Source of the DNA: Caulobacter vibrioides
GTDB lineage: Bacteria; Pseudomonadota; Alphaproteobacteria; Caulobacterales; Caulobacteraceae
DNA length: 64,000 nucleotides
Reading direction: 5' to 3'
Assembly (NCBI GenBank): GCA_001449105.1
Contig: LNIY01000024.1
Location: forward strand, 1 to 64,000
In this document: positions 57,449 to 64,000 of the stretch, in pieces
How the letters are laid out: every line of letters starts with the position of its first letter
How positions within the stretch are numbered: position 1 is the first letter of the stretch
Translations under genes and position numbers: made by a program
Notes under the pieces: model-generated
Seen by the model: only the letters and a program-made list of their open reading frames with translations
Databases searched by the model: none
Told to the model about the DNA's origin: nothing

Positions 57449-57886
57449 CTAGGCCTGCGGAGCCAGGAAGGCGGCGGTGACGTTGCTGAGCGGGCCCGGC
57501 CAGTCGCCGAACACGATCGCGCCGCTGTAGACGTCGACCGGCGAGGCCGGGAAGCACAGGTTCATGCTGAACTTCAGCAGCGCGTCGCTCGTGCTCTGGG
57601 CCATGATGGTCAGCGGAAAGCCGATGGCCGGAGCGTTGTCATAGATGAACAATAGCCCCGTGAACGGCGAGATCACCGGCGCGGCGGGATTGGGGAACGA
57701 CAGTTCGCCCTTCACCGGCACGACCTCGCAGCGCGCCGTCGAGCCCGCTTCCGGCGCGCCCTCGCCGGCGGCCGAGACCTTGTCGTCAGGGATCACCAGG
57801 GTCAGCTCGTACTCGAACCCGACCTGGCCGTCGGCCACGATGTCGGGCTTGTAGACGGTCAGTTTCAGGGCGCCGGTCTGTTGCAT
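57449..57886 (-). CDS. Hypothetical protein
   Basis: A 145 aa protein I do not recognise. It has no signal peptide. The composition is strand-rich (LKLTVYKPDIVADGQVGFEYELTLVIP), with two cysteines, and is reminiscent of the small unknown near the tyrosinase gene in style but not in sequence. GAGGATGC precedes ATG 57886. It is read towards the repeat cluster. Confidence 0.65.
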   Translation of the reverse strand: MQQTGALKLTVYKPDIVADGQVGFEYELTLVIPDDKVSAAGEGAPEAGSTARCEVVPVKGELSFPNPAAPVISPFTGLLFIYDNAPAIGFPLTIMAQSTSDALLKFSMNLCFPASPVDVYSGAIVFGDWPGPLSNVTAAFLAPQA

Positions 57887-58056
57887 GAGCGCATCCTCGA
57901 TCAGGGCGGCGCGACGAAGCTCGCGCAACCTATGATCGCATCAACGCATGACACATTCTTTGAGGGAACGCCGATCCGCCAAAACGACGCGCCAATCGCC
58001 CGCCTGCGCACGGCGCGGGCGGGTGGTGACGCTTACGGACGCAGGGCGCCCTCGCC

Positions 58057-58815
58057 TCAGGCCGGGGTCGCCTCGGCCACGGCCCAGCGGGCGGCCAGCT
58101 CGCGGTTCTTCGGCAGGTCCTCGGGAAAGTCCATCTCGGCCCAATCCAGGCCCTGGATCGAGCGCACGGCCACGGCGTCGTGGGCGCGGGCGATCTGGTC
58201 GATGGCCGACAGGTACCAGCGGCGCAGGCCCTCGGGCGTGCGCAGCGAGCGTTCGACGATGTCGGTGAACAGGGCCGCGCCTTCCGGTTCGAAGCGCAGG
58301 AAGCCGATCGACTCGGCGTCGTACTCAGTGATCGTCTTGCCGATCTCGCGCAGGGAAGAGCCTTCCGTGCGCACCTTCATGTCATCGGCGTCATAGCCGT
58401 CCTTGCGGTCGATGGTCACCGTGATCGGCGCCGACGGGGCCGACAGCAGGCGCTCGGCGATGGCCGGCTCGAACAGGGTGTCGCCGTTCAGCAGCAGGAA
58501 CGAGCCCTGCATCTCGCCGCGCGCCATCCACACCGAGGCCAGGTTGTCGCTGACGCTGTAGAACGGATTGAAGAGCGTACGCAGGGTCAGGCCCGGCAGG
58601 CGCAGCTTGGCCAGTTCCGCCTCGACCAGGTCGGCGGCGAAGCCGGTGACGACCACCACCTCGGTGACGCCGGCGCGGTGCAGGTGGCGGATCTGCCATT
58701 CCAGGACCGAGCGGCCCGACAGGTCCACCAGGCACTTGGGGCGGGTGTCCGTCAGCGGCGACAGGCGCTTGCCCTGTCCGGCGCTGAGGATGATGGCTTT
58801 GACCGGCGACTGCAT
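58057..58815 (-). CDS. Nucleotidyltransferase, sugar-phosphate or phosphocholine cytidylyltransferase type
   Basis: A 252 aa NTP transferase. The activated-nucleotide loop reads LSAGQGKRLSPLTDTRPKCLV (10-30), and a metal aspartate lies in LLNGDTLFEP. FNPFYSVSDNLASVWMARGEM is a segment I associate with LicC-like choline-phosphate cytidylyltransferases. The product would be a CDP- or NDP-activated compound. It stands alone, 180 bases from the DJ-1-like gene. The exact substrate is not resolved. Confidence 0.83.
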   Translation of the reverse strand: MQSPVKAIILSAGQGKRLSPLTDTRPKCLVDLSGRSVLEWQIRHLHRAGVTEVVVVTGFAADLVEAELAKLRLPGLTLRTLFNPFYSVSDNLASVWMARGEMQGSFLLLNGDTLFEPAIAERLLSAPSAPITVTIDRKDGYDADDMKVRTEGSSLREIGKTITEYDAESIGFLRFEPEGAALFTDIVERSLRTPEGLRRWYLSAIDQIARAHDAVAVRSIQGLDWAEMDFPEDLPKNRELAARWAVAEATPA

Positions 58816-58997
58816 GGCTAAAACTCGGGCGCGTCGCGAGAGCGACGGCGAAGACGGGGGTGAAAGGGCGAGGACGACTCGAAGCGAGCCATATCAGCGC
58901 AAATTGTGCGCGACCATAGCCGTGGCAAGGTTAGGCGTCCCGCAAAACGCCGCTTGCGACAATGTGCGCGCCCCCAGCGCCTCGCCCTTCCCCGTCG

Positions 58998-59789
58998 TCA
59001 GGCCTCGACCGTCGCCTTGTAGGACTTGGTCGCCGGATGCAGTCGCGCCTCGATCGCCTTGTCGAGGGCGGCCCTGAAGTCGGCCATGCCCGCGTTCACC
59101 GGTTCGAACACCTCATAGTCGACCGAGCATGGATCACCGCCGGGGAACGGCGGGTCGGGATTGTACTGGATCGACAGCTGCGCCTGCTGCGAGGCCAGCT
59201 GCGCCTTTTCTTCCGCGTCCGAACCGCCGGCGAGGTCAGTGACGATCGTCTGGACCATGAACAGCGACTCGTCGATCGACGACGATATGCCCGCCCCGGT
59301 GATGCGGTTGCCGTCCTTGATCCAGCGCGGACAGCCATTGACCACCGTCACCTTGGGGAACAGCTTCAGGCACTCGATGAAGCCCCAGTGGGTGGTGGCC
59401 TTGTAGCCGTCCAGCAAGCCCGCCGAGGCCAGCAGCAGGCCGCCCGTGCAGACCGAGACCACGTAGCGCGCCTTGCCGGCGCGATCGCTCAGGAAGTCGA
59501 GCAGCGCCGCATCGCCGATGGCGTCCTGCAGGCCGTTCCCGGCGCCGGGCACGAACAGCATGTCGATGTGCGGGGCGGCGTCGTACTCGTACTGCGCCAC
59601 CACCTTCAGCACGCCCGAGGTCTGGATCGGGTCGGTGCTCGCCGCCACCGTCGCCACCTGGATGGTCCGGCCGATCACCGTCCCGTCGAAGAAGGCGAAC
59701 ACCTCGTGCGGCCCGGCGACGTCCAGGATGTCGACGCCCGGATAGAGGACGATGCCTACCGTGAACGGCGGAAGCGGCTGGGTGGTCAT
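58998..59789 (-). CDS. DJ-1/PfpI family protein
   Basis: A 263 aa protein of the DJ-1/PfpI superfamily, isonitrile hydratase-like in type. The nucleophile elbow reads VVSVCTGGLLL with C114; LDVAGPHEVFAF and FVPGAGNG are also typical. No AraC domain is attached. The long C-terminal region (about 190-263) is unusual and unassigned. Its start overlaps the preceding small gene (ATGA), placing it in the phenol-oxidase cluster. Confidence 0.85.
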   Translation of the reverse strand: MTTQPLPPFTVGIVLYPGVDILDVAGPHEVFAFFDGTVIGRTIQVATVAASTDPIQTSGVLKVVAQYEYDAAPHIDMLFVPGAGNGLQDAIGDAALLDFLSDRAGKARYVVSVCTGGLLLASAGLLDGYKATTHWGFIECLKLFPKVTVVNGCPRWIKDGNRITGAGISSSIDESLFMVQTIVTDLAGGSDAEEKAQLASQQAQLSIQYNPDPPFPGGDPCSVDYEVFEPVNAGMADFRAALDKAIEARLHPATKSYKATVEA

Positions 59790-60199
59790 TGGGCCACCGC
59801 GATGAACGAGGCCGTCACCCCGGCCGGCTCGCCGTTGTGCGGCTTGGCCCGCACGATGGTGCCGACGATCGACGGAACCTGGTCCACGCCGTCGGGCCAC
59901 ATGTAGCCCGGCCAGCCATGATAGTCGTACTCCCAGCCCGCCGTCGGCGTGCCGTCACGGCCAAAGCCCTTGATGGCGATGGTCGAGGGTCCGTCGCAGT
60001 CGGGATCGACCGTCCCCTTCAGGTCCAGCACATAGCCGCCGCCCATGTCGAGCGTGCCCAGGATGACGCGCGACGTCGGGGTCTCGAAGGTGAACACCCC
60101 CTCGCCGAAGATCAGGCTGAGCGCGGTCTGGGCGTCGTCGCCGACCAGCTCGGGATTGTTCAGGTAGCTGCGATAGGTCCACTTGCCGGCCAGGGTCAT
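59786..60199 (-). CDS. Hypothetical protein in the tyrosinase cluster
   Basis: A 137 aa soluble protein with no family I can name. It begins LAGKWTYRSYLNNPELVGDD and is strand-rich, like a lipocalin or immunoglobulin-like barrel (EGVFTFETPTSRVILGTLDMGGGYVLDLKG). I chose ATG 60199 because GGGAGG lies seven bases upstream; ATG 60205 is too close to it. It lies 24 bases after the tyrosinase stop and overlaps the DJ-1-like gene. Confidence 0.72.
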   Translation of the reverse strand: MTLAGKWTYRSYLNNPELVGDDAQTALSLIFGEGVFTFETPTSRVILGTLDMGGGYVLDLKGTVDPDCDGPSTIAIKGFGRDGTPTAGWEYDYHGWPGYMWPDGVDQVPSIVGTIVRAKPHNGEPAGVTASFIAVAQ

Positions 60200-60223
60200 G
60201 GCCATCCTCCCTCTTCACCCGCC

Positions 60224-61939
60224 TCAGTAGGCCTTGACCTCGACGTTCAGAAGCTGCGGCGCGGCCACGGTCGCGCCCGGAGCCGGCCCGTGGTCGTGGG
60301 ACGGCCCGGTGTTCGACAGCACCGGCGGCTTCAGGCGCACCAGGCGGATGTTCAGGCCCGCGTCCGAGGCGGCCGCGCCCAACCCCTTGGCCATGGCCAG
60401 CTTGGCCAGCGGCGGCGAGATCGGGACGGTGAAGGTCACGGGACGGGTCACCAGGTGCTGGCCGAACATCGACAGGGTCGTGACGAAGCCGGGCGAATTG
60501 ACGCCCACCGTCTCGCCCTCGGGCGTGTTGCCCCCCACCGCCAGGTCGTGGCCGTGCTCGAACGGCGGCAGCTCCACCGTCAGGGTGGCCAGCAGCTTGG
60601 GTCCGTCCACCTTGACCGCCTCGGTCAGCAGGGCCTTGGGCACCGCGACGTCGCCCGAGGCGATGCTGGCCTGGGTGGGCACCTTCAGCTTGGCCACGAA
60701 CTGCTGGGGCTTGGGGGCCACGGCCGCCTTCAGCCGGCCGGCCGGACGCGGCGGCGGCACGACGTTCTCGCCCGAGCCCGGCTGATAGTCGTAGTCGAAG
60801 GCGCCGATGGTCTCGTAGGCCCCGGCCACCTGCTGGGCGGGCGGCAGCGGCTGGCCGTCGGCGTTGCGGAAGAACAGGAACGGCTCGGCCCGCCACTGGC
60901 CCAGGTCGCCGCGCGGGTTCAGGTAGTTGGGGTTGTCGTCGGGCAGGGTCGGATAGCCGTAGCCCTGCTGCTTGCGCGTCCAGAGGTCCCAGATGCGGTC
61001 GATGTTGGCGTGGTGCAGGAAGAACAGGGGATCCACCGGCGACAGGTTCGACTGCATGAAGCCGTCGCCATAGGTCGTCTTGCCGTTGGGGTCGGTCCAG
61101 ATGCCGCCGACGCAGTTGTGCACCTTGTTGTGCGGTTGGCCCTCCATCACGCCGAAGCCGGTGATGCTGCTGTGGAACTGCGACTTGGGGCTGGCGAAGC
61201 CGATGAAGTCGCGCGGCGCCAGGGCGTTGTCGAGCATCCAGGACGAGACGGCGCGGTTGGTGATGTCGTCGAAGCCCGGCCGCTGCGGGGTCGAGCCGCG
61301 CGAATTCGGCGGCGCGAAGAACATCGGGCCGCCCTTGGGTCCGATGTCGAAGATCAGGTCGGCCGGGAAGCGCAGGCCGCGGATCAGCAGTTGCTGGGTC
61401 TGGGCGCTGCTGAGACCGTTCCAGAACTTCTCGAGCACCGGCCCGAAGGTGCGATTGAAGGCGTCCAGGCTCTGGATGTAGCCCGGATAGGTGCTGGGAT
61501 TGAGCACGCCCTGGAACATCTCGGCCGGCACCACCGGGCTGGCCGTCCAGTCCCAGTAGGGGAAGGCGAAGCTGTTGTCGCCGCTGAGCTTTCGGACCAC
61601 CTGCTCGAACCAGCCGACATAGCCCCGGTGCCAGACCACGAACCACCAGTTGCCGTGCGGGCAGTCGATCGTGTGGGTCAGGGCGTGGTTGTACCAGTTG
61701 TAGGGATGCTCGGGCGGCAGCTTGAGCATGATGTCGATGGCCCGGGCGTAGCTGGCCAGGGCGCGCTTGCCCTCGGGGCTGGCGACGTTCCAGCGCCGCC
61801 AGCGGGCCTTGGTCGGCGCGGCGGGCTGGGCCAGCGCCTGGCCCGCGGCCATGGCGCCCACGACGGCGGCGCCGCCCGCCATCAGGTCGCGGCGCGACGG
61901 AGCGGAAAAGGGGCCGGCGGCGGTGGGATCCTGGGTCAT
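60224..61939 (-). CDS. Tyrosinase family copper oxidase, Tat-exported
   Basis: A 571 aa type-3 copper protein. A twin-arginine signal (SRRDLMAGGAA, arginines 16-17) precedes the core. CuA ligands are likely H85 or H89, H95 (CPHGNWWF) and H104 (WHRGYVGWFE). CuB ligands lie in HNKVHN and FFLHHANIDRIWDLW. It would oxidise phenols to quinones in the periplasm. A C-terminal domain of about 200 residues follows the core, as in plant polyphenol oxidases, and might shield the active site. Confidence 0.92.
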   Translation of the reverse strand: MTQDPTAAGPFSAPSRRDLMAGGAAVVGAMAAGQALAQPAAPTKARWRRWNVASPEGKRALASYARAIDIMLKLPPEHPYNWYNHALTHTIDCPHGNWWFVVWHRGYVGWFEQVVRKLSGDNSFAFPYWDWTASPVVPAEMFQGVLNPSTYPGYIQSLDAFNRTFGPVLEKFWNGLSSAQTQQLLIRGLRFPADLIFDIGPKGGPMFFAPPNSRGSTPQRPGFDDITNRAVSSWMLDNALAPRDFIGFASPKSQFHSSITGFGVMEGQPHNKVHNCVGGIWTDPNGKTTYGDGFMQSNLSPVDPLFFLHHANIDRIWDLWTRKQQGYGYPTLPDDNPNYLNPRGDLGQWRAEPFLFFRNADGQPLPPAQQVAGAYETIGAFDYDYQPGSGENVVPPPRPAGRLKAAVAPKPQQFVAKLKVPTQASIASGDVAVPKALLTEAVKVDGPKLLATLTVELPPFEHGHDLAVGGNTPEGETVGVNSPGFVTTLSMFGQHLVTRPVTFTVPISPPLAKLAMAKGLGAAASDAGLNIRLVRLKPPVLSNTGPSHDHGPAPGATVAAPQLLNVEVKAY

Positions 61940-62037
61940 GTCACGGACTCTCTCTGGGGATCGAACTCTGGGGATCGGAAAGGAACAGGCGCGAAAAGCC
62001 GAGCGGCGCGGCCCCGAAAGGCCGCGCCAGGCAGTCG

Positions 62038-64000
62038 TCAGTGGTGGCCGTGGGAGACGCCGCCGGTGCCGTCGGGCAGCACGATCTGGACGTTCTGCAT
62101 CATGCCCTGGTCCTCGTGGTCGAGGATGTGGCAGTGCAGGACGTACTCGCCGATGTAGCGCTGGTAGCGGGTGCGCACGATCAGGGTGTAGGGCAGGTAC
62201 GGACCGTTGTCGGTCTTCTGCACGCTCTTGACCCACAGGGTGTCCTTCCAGGCGCCCTTCAGGCCCGGATACTGCGGGTCGGGCGGCCCGGGACCGAAGT
62301 CGTCCACCGCGCCGGGCGCGCTGACGTCCTTGCCGGTCGGATCCAGGATCTTGACGATCTGGAACGGGTTCACGTGGATGTGGAACGGGTGGCTGACGAA
62401 CTCCGAGCGCAGTTCCCACTCCTGGGCCGTGCCCAGCACCAGGGTGCGGTCGACGCGGTCGGGCGAATAGGGACGCGGCGCGTAGTCCTGCGACCCCACC
62501 TCGAACTGCACCGGCATGTTGGTGTTCTGGCCGGGAATGGCGATGTTGAAGAGCACCTTCTCGGTCTCCGAGCCCTTGATCTCGGCTTCGGTGATCGTCG
62601 GGTGCGGCACGAAGCGGGTCAGCTTCAGGCCGTTCCTCAGGTCGGCGATGACGCTGGCCTTCACGTCGGCCGGCATCTGGGCGTTGGCCGCGGCCACCAG
62701 CTCGCCTGTGACGAAGGCGGGGATGTCCTTGACCTCCTGGCCGGGCGAGACGCTGACCTTGCCCAGCAGGCGCGTGCCGACGGCGATGCTGTTGACCGTG
62801 GCGCTGGGCGCGGTGTCGGCGTCGAGCATGCAGTAGTTGCCGGCCTTGGGGAAAACCACCAGCAGGTCGTTGCGATAGCCCGGCTGCAGGGTGACCACCG
62901 TGGTCTTGCGCGCCTGGGCGTCGGTCAGGCCGTCGTCGGCGACGATGTAGAACGGCACGGGATCGCCGATGCAGTAGGTCTTCTGGAAGGCCGGGCCGTC
63001 GGCCGCCGCCAGGCGCTCCATGGCCGCCGGACCGCCATCAGCCATCTTCACGAACTGCAGCGAGATGGTGTCGCGCACGCCGGCGTGGATCATCCGCCAG
63101 CGGGCCAGCTCGCCCTGCCTGGCCGGCAGGGTGGCCAGCACCTGGCCGTTGATGCTGGTGTAGCGGCCCGACTGGCCCCAGCTGCCGGGTCCGAAGCCGT
63201 TGCCGTTGGCGTCGCTGTAGAACTCGATCACGCCGGTGTCGCCGGGATCGCAGACCCACTCGACCACGTTGCCCTTGGCGTCGGTCCTGACCTTGATGTT
63301 GCCGCTCTTGTCGAGGCAGGCGTACTGGATCTGCTGGAACACCAGCAGCTTTTCCGGGATCGGCGCGCCGTTCTTGTAGAGCAGGGTGTCGAGGTCGCCG
63401 TTGGCGCTCGGCGTCGGCTTGCGGTCGCCCTTGATGACCAGGGCCCCGGCCATGCCGCTGGAGACCTGCAGCGCCGTCGAGCCGTGACGGTGGGTATGGT
63501 ACCAGAAGGTGCCGGCCGGATGGTCGCGCGGGATGTTGTATTCGTACTCGAACTTCACCCCGGGATTGATCGACAGCAGCACGTTGTCGCTGTTTCCGGT
63601 CGGGCTGACCCACAGGCCGTGGCTGTGCAGGTTAGTGCCGTTGTAGCAGTGCGGCACATTGATCAGCCAGTTGGGATCGGTGCAGCTGGGATCGGCCGGC
63701 AGCCGGTTGTCCAGCGCCACCCGCACCGTCTCGCCCGGCCGCGTCAGGATCGTCGGCGCCACATAGGGCGTGGTCGGCGAGACGTCGGTGCCGTTGTAGC
63801 TGCGCAGGTGGACCTTGTCGTAGCGGCCGTTGGCGGGGTTGTAGAGCCGGCCGTCGGTGTAGACGATGTTCAGGGCCAGCCGCCTGTCGCCCGTGATCGG
63901 CGTGGTCGCCGGCGGGATGACGTAGCTCCTGTCGCCCGAGGCGGTGCCGGTGATGGCCAGCAGATTGGTCGTCGCCTTCAGGGACGGGTTCTGCGCCCCC
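62038..64000 (-). CDS. Multicopper oxidase, laccase-like (5' end missing)
   Basis: A copper oxidase whose frame stays open to the right edge, so its start lies outside the window. The 653 visible residues include four copper motifs: LHSHGLWV, WYHTHRHGS, HPFHIHVNPFQ and HCHILDHEDQGMM. These bind the T1 copper and trinuclear centre, so it should couple phenol or metal oxidation to oxygen reduction. The visible N-terminal part (RLALNIVYTDG) is the first cupredoxin domain. It ends 98 bases before the tyrosinase start, on the same strand. Confidence 0.92.
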   Translation of the reverse strand, partial: GAQNPSLKATTNLLAITGTASGDRSYVIPPATTPITGDRRLALNIVYTDGRLYNPANGRYDKVHLRSYNGTDVSPTTPYVAPTILTRPGETVRVALDNRLPADPSCTDPNWLINVPHCYNGTNLHSHGLWVSPTGNSDNVLLSINPGVKFEYEYNIPRDHPAGTFWYHTHRHGSTALQVSSGMAGALVIKGDRKPTPSANGDLDTLLYKNGAPIPEKLLVFQQIQYACLDKSGNIKVRTDAKGNVVEWVCDPGDTGVIEFYSDANGNGFGPGSWGQSGRYTSINGQVLATLPARQGELARWRMIHAGVRDTISLQFVKMADGGPAAMERLAAADGPAFQKTYCIGDPVPFYIVADDGLTDAQARKTTVVTLQPGYRNDLLVVFPKAGNYCMLDADTAPSATVNSIAVGTRLLGKVSVSPGQEVKDIPAFVTGELVAAANAQMPADVKASVIADLRNGLKLTRFVPHPTITEAEIKGSETEKVLFNIAIPGQNTNMPVQFEVGSQDYAPRPYSPDRVDRTLVLGTAQEWELRSEFVSHPFHIHVNPFQIVKILDPTGKDVSAPGAVDDFGPGPPDPQYPGLKGAWKDTLWVKSVQKTDNGPYLPYTLIVRTRYQRYIGEYVLHCHILDHEDQGMMQNVQIVLPDGTGGVSHGHH

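Noticed and set aside
57886-57928. A longer version of the hypothetical protein starting at 57928
   Set aside because: The extra 14 residues lack a ribosome-binding site, while GAGGATGC precedes the ATG at 57886.
59789-62158. A roughly 790-codon plus-strand open frame antisense to the tyrosinase cluster
   Set aside because: Same reason: no recognisable domain, and the opposite strand carries complete copper-site motifs.
1-64000. tRNA, rRNA, CRISPR array, insertion sequence or replication origin
   Set aside because: I scanned the intergenic stretches for tRNA-like arms, regular spacer-repeat patterns, transposase motifs and DnaA-box clusters and found none that held up.

Overview
The window looks like one end of a contig from a Caulobacter-type alphaproteobacterium. 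The evidence is high-GC coding with strong third-position bias, a Caulobacter-style flagellin, an ftsQ-ftsA-ftsZ block with a perfect CtrA box and CcrM (GANTC) sites upstream of ftsZ, and a bacterial sphingolipid locus arranged as I remember it from Caulobacter crescentus. Bases 1-19 are not genomic: they match the Tn5/Nextera mosaic-end adapter. The last gene, a multicopper oxidase, runs off the right edge. I saw no tRNA, rRNA, CRISPR array or insertion sequence.

Layout. 0.1-14.4 kb holds mostly single housekeeping or accessory genes: a VWA protein, an MFS exporter, leucine dehydrogenase, a lipoprotein hydrolase coupled to a uracil-DNA glycosylase-like gene, an orphan contractile-tail sheath protein, a GST, a thioesterase, ChrA with RlmJ, topoisomerase IB and a WYL regulator. 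14.4-18.4 kb holds a flagellin with a structured leader, a PI-PLC-like protein, an acetyltransferase, cytochrome c and a probable small RNA. 18.4-24.3 kb is a tyrosine/phenylalanine catabolic operon (Lrp/AsnC regulator, aminotransferase, HppD, HmgA, FAH hydrolase, Rieske protein). 24.6-28.8 kb is ftsZ, ftsA and ftsQ. 29.4-35.4 kb holds an M28 peptidase, a serine hydrolase facing a TetR regulator, a sugar-lactone oxidase and a DSD1-type PLP enzyme.

35.5-52.8 kb is the most interesting region. It holds all five enzymes I know as the ceramide set (AasR acyl-ACP synthetase, AcpR, Spt, CerS, CerR) and three head-group genes (a CDP-alcohol phosphatidyltransferase-type protein, a ceramide-kinase-type protein and a nucleotidyltransferase-like protein). 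It also holds a polysaccharide-type flippase, a CDP-glycerol-type transferase, a metallophosphoesterase and an NTP-transferase. Interleaved with these are homologues of three LPS-export subunits (LptC, LptF and LptG) with no LptA, LptB or LptD. The simplest reading is synthesis, head-group addition and envelope export of an anionic sphingolipid, with its own Lpt-like extraction complex.

52.8-56.1 kb is a haem and nitric-oxide-stress set: a hexameric tyrosine-coordinated haem protein, flavohaemoglobin Hmp, a truncated haemoglobin fused to a YeaR-like domain, and NsrR with candidate operators. 56.2-64 kb holds a phosphodiester glycosidase lipoprotein, a nest of palindromic repeats, a sugar or choline-type nucleotidyltransferase, and a phenol-oxidase cluster (laccase-like oxidase, tyrosinase, a small unknown and a DJ-1/PfpI protein).

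Gene starts were chosen from ribosome-binding sites, overlaps with neighbours and family N-termini. Functional calls rest on recognising motifs by eye; no database search was possible.
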